64,000 bases of DNA. Source: a virus. The DNA is taken from IMG/VR virus record IMGVR_UViG_3300035180_002210, positions 1 through 64,000 of that record; one strand, written 5' to 3'. Below the pieces are notes generated by a model. That model was not told the origin of the DNA and made no database searches. It saw only the letters and a list, made by a program, of their open reading frames with translations. Shown piece after piece: positions 1 through 6,056 of this stretch (position 1 is the stretch's first letter; every line of letters begins with the position of its first letter). Both the position numbers and the translations under genes were made by a program.

Positions 1-216
1 GGCCTCCTGCAGCTTTATTCCGGAAGAGACTGGGATTAGGGTATGCAGTGTCTGATTGCGGCGTTTTTTGTATAGAAATTCTTCCTTCCAGCGCTTCATT
101 TCGGCATTGGTAGCATTAAGCCCAAGCGATGTAGGTTTTGAATCCGGCTTGCCTTTTATGGAATCATAGTACCGAAAGTATAGTTTTTTACCCCGGGGAA
201 AGAACCCTTTAATCAT
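1..216 (-). CDS. Tyrosine integrase, N-terminal part (runs off the window)
   Basis: Reading leftwards from the ATG at 216, an open frame of 72 codons leaves the window at base 1. The visible part begins MIKGFFPRGKKLYFRYYD, which looks like the arm-type DNA-binding N-terminus of a tyrosine integrase. It ends in what looks like the start of the core-binding domain (GIKLQEA). The catalytic R-H-R-Y domain would lie outside. A GGGGGC tract precedes the ATG, and only 9 bases separate it from the stop of the recombinase-like gene upstream, so the two are probably co-transcribed. The call rests on the N-terminal pattern only. Confidence 0.6.
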   Translation of the reverse strand, partial: MIKGFFPRGKKLYFRYYDSIKGKPDSKPTSLGLNATNAEMKRWKEEFLYKKRRNQTLHTLIPVSSGIKLQEA

Positions 217-225
217 TATTGCCCC

Positions 226-1092
226 CTAATAGTTAATTACTGCCGTAAATTCAAGCTTTGCATTGAAAGGCGTAAAATACTCGATTTCAATGTGATCTGG
301 TTTGATGGTAACTGACTTGACATAATTTGTCAATAAATCCATATCAGTAAAGTCCTTACGATAGGCAGGCGGTTTTGGAAGCATGAGCATTTTCAACAGA
401 TCCTGAATATCATTAAGCTTTGCAGGAAGTTCCGTAAAGTATTTTTTATCCCGTTTCTTGAGCAGTTTGGTTTGTTTTTCAATCCGGGCCCGGGTTGCCT
501 CGAGATAGCTGAGATAATAGCTGTTAAATTTCCCGGTAACGGAGCGGATATGAGTTAAAATAGCCTTATTTACCGCATCCTGCCTATAGGTTTTGGCATC
601 ACAGGTGTCTTTCCCTTTTGAGAGCCGCCCTGTACAAATGTAATAATCGTGAATTGGGGTTTTTGCCACCCTCAATTTTGAGCCACAGAGGCCACAGCGG
701 GCGCCACCCCAGCCGGTTAGCAAATAGGACTGGCGCTTGCCAAGGATCCGTTTTTTCTTTTTCAGACTCATTAAGGCCGTAAATTGTTCTTCAGTGATCA
801 ACCGCGGCCAATTGCCTGCTTCACCGGTTTTATAGAACCCACGATAGAATTTGAGCCGGTCAGCAGCGAGGACGTACCCCACGGTAATTTCATACCAGGA
901 TTTTCCCCTGCGGGTTTTGTACCCGTGTGTGTTAAGATAATTGGCAATTTTACTTATCCCGAAGCCATCATTCATGGCCAGAGAAAGAATGAGTTTTACA
1001 ATTGCTGATTCAGCGGGGAAAACTTCTATTGTTTTTGTGTCTTTATTGAAGCGGTAACCGTAAGGGATTCCGCCGGATTTCCAAGTTTGCAT
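226..1092 (-). CDS. Large serine recombinase DNA-binding part, catalytic domain absent
   Basis: The 288-residue protein starts directly with a Recombinase domain (about residues 7-105; GGIPYGYRF near the start, LNTHGYKTRRGKSW in the middle). A zinc ribbon follows (about 125-175; CGLCG then CTG...C) and then a Lys/Arg-rich coiled coil. These are the DNA-binding parts of large serine recombinases. The roughly 150-residue resolvase domain holding the nucleophilic serine is missing. The upstream gene ends 2 bases before this ATG, so there is no room for it. The protein may be a decayed integrase or a DNA-binding accessory. A tyrosine integrase follows directly, so it may not be needed for integration. 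Confidence 0.8.
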   Translation of the reverse strand: MQTWKSGGIPYGYRFNKDTKTIEVFPAESAIVKLILSLAMNDGFGISKIANYLNTHGYKTRRGKSWYEITVGYVLAADRLKFYRGFYKTGEAGNWPRLITEEQFTALMSLKKKKRILGKRQSYLLTGWGGARCGLCGSKLRVAKTPIHDYYICTGRLSKGKDTCDAKTYRQDAVNKAILTHIRSVTGKFNSYYLSYLEATRARIEKQTKLLKKRDKKYFTELPAKLNDIQDLLKMLMLPKPPAYRKDFTDMDLLTNYVKSVTIKPDHIEIEYFTPFNAKLEFTAVINY

Positions 1093-1094
1093 GA

Positions 1095-1484
1095 CTATTT
1101 AAACACTCCTCCACCAGTATTAATTTTTGTGATTAATAAAAGGTAGGTACCGGAATCACGGATTATTTTGCCATAAATATCTGCGGAATAACTATAATTA
1201 TCATTGATATCAGCTTTGATAAGCTGCTTGAAAATGTTTTTTGTGGTTACGGCATCGCAGTTTGGGACTATAATTTCACTACCAGCGTGAGACTCTTTTA
1301 GATACAAACGGAAATATTTGTCGCCTCCTCCGATTGCATGATTTGGACGAAAATAAATGTTGCTGAATACAAGGTTTTTGCCGAGATAATCTTTTGGAAA
1401 GTTCAGTACATCGGCAATACTGGCTGTTTTTTGAGCAAAAACGAGTCCTGAAAATAGTACAAACGTTATTAAAATTATTTTCAT
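1095..1484 (-). CDS. Small secreted protein, paralogue of the 2369-2785 gene
   Basis: The 129-residue protein has a signal peptide (hydrophobic stretch ending VFA-Q, a type I cleavage site) and a mature part of about 110 residues. It shares the segment FPKDYLGKNLVFSNIYFR with the secreted protein at 2369-2785, where the version is FPKDYLNKNLAFENIYFR, so the two are paralogues. I do not recognise the family. Its ATG overlaps the stop of the methyltransferase fragment upstream (ATGA). Position within the lysogeny operon suggests expression in the lysogen, perhaps as a lysogenic-conversion or envelope-modifying factor. That function is inference. Confidence 0.75.
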   Translation of the reverse strand: MKIILITFVLFSGLVFAQKTASIADVLNFPKDYLGKNLVFSNIYFRPNHAIGGGDKYFRLYLKESHAGSEIIVPNCDAVTTKNIFKQLIKADINDNYSYSADIYGKIIRDSGTYLLLITKINTGGGVFK

Positions 1485-1660
1485 AAATCTTTCTCCAATA
1501 CTTTTTCGAATAAGTTTGGAGCATCGGGTACAAAGTCTAAATAATCGCGCTTGGAGTTGAAGGGGGGATCGATATAAACGAGATCGATAAGCCCGTCCGG
1601 ATGAGCTTTAGTGAGTTCTTTGAGGACTTCAAGACAGTCGGCAAAATAGAGCTTATTCAT
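1481..1660 (-). pseudogene. N-terminal fragment of a DNA methyltransferase
   Basis: This 59-codon frame begins directly after the repressor stop and ends in an ATGA overlap with the next gene. It reads MNKLYFADCLEVLKEL and then DLVYIDPPFNSKRDY, which is the start of a beta-class (type III Mod-like) DNA methyltransferase with motif IV DPPF. About 20 unrelated residues follow, then a stop. The SAM-binding motif and target-recognition region are missing, so it cannot be an active methyltransferase by itself. It is most likely the stump of a deleted gene. The clean junctions with both neighbours mean it may still be translated. Confidence 0.7.
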
Positions 1661-2302
1661 CTACATTTTCTCCAGTCTTGGCTGGCGGGCTACTACCCTG
1701 AACATTGCCTGAATTTCTTCCCTATCGGCAAAAATAGCCGGGTATTCGGAGTTAAATGAATGCAGCTCAACCGATCCGTTCTTGTTAATGTGCAACTTCT
1801 TAACCATTTGACGGTCCGAAAGAATGACAACTACAATATCGCCGCTGAGAGGGGTTTCCTTCGGGTCCACGAGGACAAGATCCCCGGGATGAAGGCGCGG
1901 GGCCATACTTTCGCCTTCAACAACTACGCAAAAACAACTGTTTTTTTTATGGTAATCGATAAATACAGTACCAACAACATCTGAGTCCTCAAAGATCATT
2001 TCGCTACCAGCCCTTACCTTGCCCACAATTGGATACCAATGCCCCTGGGCAATGGAAACATCGGATATTAGATTAGTGCCGTCATTGATTGGCGGCGTGA
2101 ATGTACTTTCAGTACCGGTGAGGAGCCAATCGAGAGTACACTTTCCTAAATCTGCTATTTTAAGCAATGTCTTGATATCTGGCTGGCGTATATTCGTTTC
2201 CCATGAAGAAATGGTTGCCTGTTTGACATCAAACATGTCCGCAAATTCCTGCTGGTTTTTACCCATCATTTTACGGATGGATGAGATTCTTTCTCCTAAC
2301 AT
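1661..2302 (-). CDS. LexA/CI-like prophage repressor (HTH plus S24 peptidase)
   Basis: The 213-residue protein has an XRE-type helix-turn-helix at about residues 3-60 (QQEFADMFDVKQATISSWE) and a C-terminal S24 peptidase domain. The cleavage site is Ala98-Gly99 (VRAGSE). The catalytic serine is Ser132 in GESMAPRLHPGD, and the catalytic lysine is Lys168 in MVKKL. All parts for RecA-stimulated self-cleavage are present, so the lysogen should be SOS-inducible. It probably binds the palindrome at 2846-2864 to silence the rightward early promoter and may control its own promoter at 2342-2371. Start chosen at the ATG of MLGERISS. Confidence 0.92.
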   Translation of the reverse strand: MLGERISSIRKMMGKNQQEFADMFDVKQATISSWETNIRQPDIKTLLKIADLGKCTLDWLLTGTESTFTPPINDGTNLISDVSIAQGHWYPIVGKVRAGSEMIFEDSDVVGTVFIDYHKKNSCFCVVVEGESMAPRLHPGDLVLVDPKETPLSGDIVVVILSDRQMVKKLHINKNGSVELHSFNSEYPAIFADREEIQAMFRVVARQPRLEKM

Positions 2303-2341
2303 TCGGCGTTCAAAAGCATTTATTTATAATAATCTGTCTTA

Positions 2342-2371
2342 ATTATAGAATACAAGTTTGCAAGATGTCTA
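2342..2371 (-). promoter_or_regulatory. Probable repressor promoter (leftward)
   Basis: On the minus strand a TAGACA (2371-2366) is followed after 18 bases by TATAAT (2347-2342), about 40 bases before the repressor ATG at 2302. The TATAAT is also one arm of an AT-rich inverted repeat (2325-2347), a possible autoregulatory site. The -35 overlaps the stop codon of the upstream secreted-protein gene. The match to the consensus is good for sigma-70 type promoters. Bacteroidota primary sigma factors prefer another motif, so this is tentative. Confidence 0.4.
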
Positions 2372-2785
2372 TTTAATAGTTGTAATTGAGCCATCGAAAT
2401 GAATTACATCAATTTTCGATATTCGCAGATAATAACAATAAGAGGAAAAGCAATTTACTCGAACCATTTTGCCTACCAGATTAGCGTTTGTAAGATCGTC
2501 ATGGGTAACGCCATATTTAGTCAATTGTCTATACATATTTTTTGTTATGGACACGTTCGCCTCACCGCCGATTAAAGAGCTATTTGCTCTCTCATACATA
2601 TATAAGATCATGTTTTTCCCCTCATCAGGAGTTGCAGAAGTCAGTCGGAAATAAATATTCTCAAATGCAAGATTCTTGTTTAAATAATCCTTTGGGAAGG
2701 TACAAACATCAGTAATGTCAGAAACCTTTTGAGCAAAGGCGTATGAACAGAATAATAATACAAAAATCGTGATGGAAAGCTTCAT
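2369..2785 (-). CDS. Small secreted protein, paralogue of the 1095-1484 gene
   Basis: The 138-residue protein starts with a typical signal peptide (MKLSITIFVLLFCSYAFA-Q). Its mature part shares FPKDYLNKNLAFENIYFR with the product of 1095-1484. Later parts also align loosely (ITKNMYRQLTKYGV against TTKNIFKQLIKADI). The family is not recognised. It is the first gene of the leftward lysogeny operon, divergent from the early promoter, so it is probably transcribed from the divergent control region. A role in lysogenic conversion or surface exclusion is possible but unproven. Confidence 0.75.
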   Translation of the reverse strand: MKLSITIFVLLFCSYAFAQKVSDITDVCTFPKDYLNKNLAFENIYFRLTSATPDEGKNMILYMYERANSSLIGGEANVSITKNMYRQLTKYGVTHDDLTNANLVGKMVRVNCFSSYCYYLRISKIDVIHFDGSITTIK

Positions 2786-2838
2786 TTCGCGCTTATTATT
2801 AAGTTTTTAAATAAATATTGAAAATGTTAATAAAAAAC

Positions 2839-2867
2839 TTGACAGATACAACACATAGTTGTATATT
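2839..2867 (+). promoter_or_regulatory. Early rightward promoter containing a palindromic operator
   Basis: TTGACA (2839-2844), a 17-base spacer and TATATT (2862-2867) form a near-consensus promoter. Almost the whole spacer and the first bases of the -10 are a perfect inverted repeat, ATACAAC-acata-GTTGTAT (2846-2864). A repressor bound there would block polymerase. It sits between the leftward repressor operon and the rightward early genes, as expected for the lysis/lysogeny switch. The predicted transcript starts near 2874, which fixes the first gene's start at 2914. Confidence 0.7.
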
Positions 2868-2913
2868 TACAAAAGACATCAATAAATATTATAAAACATC
2901 AAAAAATATCGAC

Positions 2914-3162
2914 ATGAGCAAACAAAATAAAGCAAAGTCACTTAAAAAACAAAGCAAAATAAATATTGCTATCCCTGTTTTACTTCACGCCCGATTGCGG
3001 GATGAGGCTGAGTTCCAGGAACGACTTCAATATGCGGTTAACAGCCAAATTATTGAACTGGGCCTTATTAAGCTTGGCGAGTTGAGAGCTGCTGGCAAAT
3101 TAGATTTGAGCCGCGCAGCTTCGCCAGGTGAGCCACAACCTACACCCGCACATCAAAATTAA
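2914..3162 (+). CDS. Small early protein, possible ribbon-helix-helix or Cro-like regulator
   Basis: This is the first gene after the early promoter and encodes 82 residues. I place the start at ATG 2914 (MSKQNKAKS) because an upstream in-frame ATG at 2818 would lie before the promoter. A basic N-terminus is followed by KINIAIPVLLHARLRDEAEF and a helix-rich stretch, a pattern compatible with a strand-helix-helix DNA-binding fold. The tail is proline-rich. Position opposite the repressor suggests a Cro or antirepressor function, but the sequence alone does not establish this. Confidence 0.55.
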   Translation: MSKQNKAKSLKKQSKINIAIPVLLHARLRDEAEFQERLQYAVNSQIIELGLIKLGELRAAGKLDLSRAASPGEPQPTPAHQN

Positions 3163-3192
3163 ACCGTAGCGAAAGATAATACAGGACAGTAT

Positions 3193-3246
3193 ATGACTTC
3201 AATAAGAATCCAATTGGAAAAGAAGTGGAAAGCGAAAGCAAATTGA
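3193..3246 (+). CDS. 17-residue leader peptide, coupled to the next gene
   Basis: ATG 3193 has a good ribosome-binding site (AGGACAG, 3 bases upstream). It opens a short frame (MTSIRIQLEKKWKAKAN) whose TGA shares a base with the ATG of the next gene (TGATG at 3244-3248). This looks like a translational-coupling leader rather than a functional protein. It supports start 3246 for the downstream gene, which lacks its own good ribosome-binding site. Confidence 0.4.
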   Translation: MTSIRIQLEKKWKAKAN

Positions 3247-3500
3247 TGGAATTACTCAACGCCTTAGAAACAGCTATACTGAGGTTTGGGAGGGTACACC
3301 GGGAGACAGTAAAGAACCCCTACTGGTTCTTTGCGGAGAAATTAGGCTTTAAGAGCAAGAATTATTTTTACCAGATATTCCAGGAGCGGGATGAAACGAA
3401 GCTCCAGTACAAGCACTTATTGGAGATCGTAAGGATAACCAAGGACAAGGACTTGGCGCGGGCAGTATTTTCGGACGTGAAGGCGGCTTACCATGAGTAA
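3246..3500 (+). CDS. Putative small phage regulator (CII-like position)
   Basis: The 84-residue protein contains NPYWFFAEKLGFKSKNYFYQIF, which resembles a helix-turn-helix in which a 'cell type' helix is followed by a recognition helix. The rest is helical. It follows the first early gene and overlaps the next by 8 bases, so it belongs to the regulatory cluster. A GTG at 3225 would extend it by 7 residues. ATG 3246 is preferred because it is coupled to the 17-residue leader. Function is inferred from size and place only. Confidence 0.55.
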   Translation: MELLNALETAILRFGRVHRETVKNPYWFFAEKLGFKSKNYFYQIFQERDETKLQYKHLLEIVRITKDKDLARAVFSDVKAAYHE

Positions 3501-3741
3501 AGTTAAAGAGATCAGATTGAGATTTAAGCCCGTTGAAGAAATGCTGGTAACCAAAGAAGTGGCGGCAGCGCTACTGAAAGTTTCGACTAATACGTTTTAC
3601 GATCGGTTTGTTAAACCCGGACTTCTTCCGGTAGTGATCCTGGATGAAGTTCAGCAGGCCCCCTTGTACTATTATGATGACATTAAACAACTAATCAATT
3701 CACGGAGAAAATATGTTACTCAGGACGAAAGCGAAAACTAA
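3493..3741 (+). CDS. Excisionase-like winged-helix protein
   Basis: The 82-residue protein contains MLVTKEVAAALLKVSTNTFYDRFVKPGLLPVV and later YYYDDIKQLI. This is the layout of the MerR/excisionase-type helix-turn-helix: a helix with KEVAAALLKVS, a recognition helix, and a short wing leading to a conserved hydrophobic end. Such proteins bind DNA and often act as excisionases or transcription factors. It overlaps both neighbours, which indicates a tightly coupled early operon. Excisionase for the left-end integrase is a reasonable guess but not demonstrated. Confidence 0.65.
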   Translation: MSKVKEIRLRFKPVEEMLVTKEVAAALLKVSTNTFYDRFVKPGLLPVVILDEVQQAPLYYYDDIKQLINSRRKYVTQDESEN

Positions 3742-3952
3742 CACACCATCACTAAGGGACAGAGCGACGGCATTACGGAATTTGGACAACCAGATTGAGG
3801 TACTGCGTAAGAAAGTGCACAAGCTGATCAACGGCTTACGTTACGATGAGCTGGCTAAACTCATGTGCGAGATCAGGGCCATTGAAGCGAAGCGACCTGC
3901 AAACTTTCCGGTGACTGTAGGTGAAATGCTGGAAATGGGAGCAATGCAATGA
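3713..3952 (+). CDS. Small hypothetical helical protein
   Basis: The 79-residue protein is predicted to be helical and charged (LRDRATALRNLDNQIEVLRKKVHKL) with a short coiled coil. It overlaps the upstream gene by 29 bases and the next gene by four (ATGA). The long upstream overlap is unusual for this cluster. The alternative is a shorter form starting at an internal codon, but no better start is visible. No family is recognised. Confidence 0.55.
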   Translation: MLLRTKAKTNTPSLRDRATALRNLDNQIEVLRKKVHKLINGLRYDELAKLMCEIRAIEAKRPANFPVTVGEMLEMGAMQ

Positions 3953-4122
3953 CAGCCGACAATGTTCTTTGCATAGTGATCTGGACGGTAGTTGTGTTTG
4001 CTTGCGGGTTCGTAATTGGTACTGTAAGGGCCAGACGCAAGGTTTACCTGGATTTGACAATAAAAAAATCCCCGGCAGCAATAGGGGGGGATTACTACCG
4101 AGGATTGGACAGAGAAAACTAA
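3949..4122 (+). CDS. Small single-pass membrane protein
   Basis: The 57-residue protein has an N-terminal membrane segment (about residues 6-26, LCIVIWTVVVFACGFVIGTV) followed by a basic stop-transfer sequence (RARRK) and a short cytoplasmic tail. The start overlaps the previous stop (ATGA). Function is unknown. Small membrane proteins in early phage operons sometimes act in superinfection exclusion. Confidence 0.55.
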   Translation: MTADNVLCIVIWTVVVFACGFVIGTVRARRKVYLDLTIKKSPAAIGGDYYRGLDREN

Positions 4123-4148
4123 CAGCGGAAAGATATGCAAATAGTTTT

Positions 4149-4165
4149 CTTCTGTCAAGCAGAAG
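4149..4165 (+). terminator. Weak hairpin, possible terminator
   Basis: CTTCTG-tcaag-CAGAAG forms a 6-bp stem followed by TTTTC, in the 98-bp gap after the early regulatory genes. The stem is short and the T tract is poor, so this is at best a weak terminator or attenuator. A TTAACAAA motif lies just downstream. Confidence 0.3.
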
Positions 4166-4220
4166 TTTTCAGATATTAACAAATAAAAGTTTCTATACAT
4201 TAATTAATAAAGGACAGAGC

Positions 4221-4889
4221 ATGAAACGGACAGCGTTTTTAGAGCAGTTTTCGTTAACGGAGGAATCACTCCGCGTAATCGAACCGGGCAAGGAATTGGA
4301 AGCAGTTAAGCGTAACGGCGATTCCCTCCGCTACGTGAAAGAACAGACACCGGAAGTTTGCCTGGAAGCAGTTAAGCAAGACGGCTATTCCCTCCGCTAC
4401 GTGAAAGAACAGACACCGGAAGTTTGCCTGGAAGCAGTTAAGCGTAACGGCTATTCCCTCCAATACGTGAAAGAACAGACACCGGAAGTTTGCCTGGAAG
4501 CAGTTAAGCGTAACGGCGATTCCCTCCAATACGTGAAAGAACAGACACCGGAAGTTTGCCTGGAAGCAGTTAAGCGTAACGGCGATTCCCTCCGCTACGT
4601 GAAAGAACAGACACCGGAAGTTTGCCTGGAAGCAGTTAAGCGTAACAGCTATTCCCTCCGCTACGTGAAAGAACAGACACCGGAAGTTTGCCTGGAAGCA
4701 GTTAAGCAAGACGGCTATTCCCTCCAATACGTGAAAGAACAGACACCGGAAGTTTGCCTGGAAGCAGTTAAGCGTAACGGCGATTCCCTCCGCTACGTGA
4801 AAGAACAGACACCGGAAGTTTGCATCGAGGCTGTGAAGATTGAAAAATCTGCGGCGGTTTACGTTGACTTGAAAATTTTTGAAGACTAA
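4221..4889 (+). CDS. DUF4116-type repeat protein
   Basis: The 222-residue protein has a 25-residue head followed by eight almost identical 22-residue repeats (consensus EAVKRNGDSLRYVKEQTPEV) and a ninth, diverged repeat at the end (IEAVKIEKSAAVYVDLK). This matches the DUF4116 pattern of alpha-helical repeats. Variation is limited to a few positions: RN or QD after EAVK, D or Y before S, and R or Q before YVKEQ. Start chosen at ATG 4221 because AAGGACAG lies 3 bases upstream. A longer frame beginning at 3921 overlaps other genes. Function unknown; a protein-binding scaffold or decoy is possible. Confidence 0.8.
   Translation: MKRTAFLEQFSLTEESLRVIEPGKELEAVKRNGDSLRYVKEQTPEVCLEAVKQDGYSLRYVKEQTPEVCLEAVKRNGYSLQYVKEQTPEVCLEAVKRNGDSLQYVKEQTPEVCLEAVKRNGDSLRYVKEQTPEVCLEAVKRNSYSLRYVKEQTPEVCLEAVKQDGYSLQYVKEQTPEVCLEAVKRNGDSLRYVKEQTPEVCIEAVKIEKSAAVYVDLKIFED
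4296..4823 (+). repeat. Eight tandem 66-bp coding repeats
   Basis: Eight direct copies of a 66-bp unit sit head to tail in frame in the DUF4116-like gene. The copies differ at a handful of bases that change only three or four residues. The near-identity implies recent duplication or continuing homogenisation, and the copy number should be unstable. The copies are contiguous and coding, so this is not a CRISPR array. Confidence 0.95.
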
Positions 4890-4910
4890 AACGAGAATAA
4901 GGACAGTAAA

Positions 4911-6056
4911 ATGACAGGACTAACAAAACCGGCGGGAGGAAGCCAGGGACAGGCAGGGGGAATGAGCACGGCGCTATCCACGCTTTCCAATAAGCTTATC
5001 AGCAACAATTCCGAGCTTAGCGCGCTCTTGGAAGATGCCAGAAAGGTATCAATCCCATTGATCCCCGAGACAACCCAGTTCACCGATCCCTATATACGGG
5101 TAGGGTTGACCTTCGTTCGCGTAAAAACCGAGTTTGCTCCTAAAAAGAAGTGGGATGAGAAAAAAAGAGCAATGGCAGAAACCGGAGAATTTGAAAGCAC
5201 GAACGGCGATATCTATAAAACCGATAACGGGCAATACGCACTACATCATACCAAGCTGAATGAAATTGCAAAGGCAGGCGGGGTTCAGATATACCACTCT
5301 TCCGTTGAAGAGCGCCAGCGAGACGATAAGGGTCTTGTTGTTTTCATTTCACACCTGGTTAAAGCAAAATGGCGTTCGGTTGACGGTGTTTATCATGATG
5401 AGGCGATCACCGGCACATACGATTACTATTCGGACGTAAAATCTAAAACACAGGCGAATGCGGACCGGCGCAGGAACAACGCGGATGCACTGGCAGAAAC
5501 CAAGGCGTTAAACCGGTTATTCAGAAAAGCTATTCCTCAGTTTTTGGGAAGCTACCCATTAGAGGAATTAAAAAAACCTTTTGCCGTTCCATTTGTAATT
5601 GATGACCAGAAGGCTTTGCTGGATTCCCTCGATCCCGATGATAGAAAGTTAGTTCACAAGCGTTTGACAGAGCAGCGCCTTGGGCTTATTAAGGATATGA
5701 CACCCGAAAGGCATATCGAGGATGCTGAAATTGTTACTCCAAAGCCACAGACTACCGAAGGGCCTGCAGGGCTGGATCCAACTAAAGAGGTGAAACCGCC
5801 AGAACCACAGGCGCCGCAGGCAGCGACAATACTTAGCCCGGAGGAGGAAATTAATCTTACTCTGAATGAGTACCGGAACACCGAGCAGAAGTACCGGACC
5901 AAGGGAATGATTGAGCTTCAATTATCGAAAGAGATTGACGATAAGAGCGCGAACGTGACCGAAGAACAGTTTGAGAAAGCATCGGTTGAAGATCAGATTA
6001 AGTTCCTGAGCAAGCTTTTACACGCGCCTAAAAAGCAGGAAGGATTGCCTATATGA
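4911..6056 (+). CDS. Phage recombination-associated protein, possible ssDNA-annealing protein
   Basis: The 381-residue protein begins with a Gly/Ser-rich head. A conserved-looking core follows, with YALHHTKLNEIAKAGGV (about 110-126), RSVDGVYHDEAITGTYDYYSD (about 155-175) and ADALAETKALNRLFRKAI (about 190-207). Related phage proteins carry a similar motif in which an AET/AES-x-A-x-NR helix is followed by LEELxKPF. The C-terminus is acidic and Pro-rich, then helical. It overlaps SbcD by 4 bases, which points to recombination or replication. An Erf/RecT/Rad52-like role is a guess, not a recognised match. Confidence 0.5.
   Translation: MTGLTKPAGGSQGQAGGMSTALSTLSNKLISNNSELSALLEDARKVSIPLIPETTQFTDPYIRVGLTFVRVKTEFAPKKKWDEKKRAMAETGEFESTNGDIYKTDNGQYALHHTKLNEIAKAGGVQIYHSSVEERQRDDKGLVVFISHLVKAKWRSVDGVYHDEAITGTYDYYSDVKSKTQANADRRRNNADALAETKALNRLFRKAIPQFLGSYPLEELKKPFAVPFVIDDQKALLDSLDPDDRKLVHKRLTEQRLGLIKDMTPERHIEDAEIVTPKPQTTEGPAGLDPTKEVKPPEPQAPQAATILSPEEEINLTLNEYRNTEQKYRTKGMIELQLSKEIDDKSANVTEEQFEKASVEDQIKFLSKLLHAPKKQEGLPI

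Noticed and set aside
2818-2913. Upstream extension of the first early gene from ATG 2818
   Set aside because: The extension would start before the predicted promoter (2839-2867) and its transcript start near 2874.
3921-4220. Upstream extension of the repeat gene from ATG 3921
   Set aside because: It overlaps two other genes in different frames, while ATG 4221 has a good ribosome-binding site.
4266-4727. Minus-strand open frame of 153 codons across the repeats
   Set aside because: It is the mirror of the repeat gene. Its apparent repeats follow from the plus-strand units, and the plus-strand gene has a clear ribosome-binding site and known family.
4296-4823. Possible CRISPR array from regular repeats
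   Set aside because: The units are contiguous 66-bp coding repeats without spacers and give an in-frame DUF4116-like protein.
5649-5921. Minus-strand frames near the end of the putative annealing protein
   Set aside because: They are shadows of a Pro/Glu-rich coding stretch and have no ribosome-binding site or neighbouring minus-strand genes.
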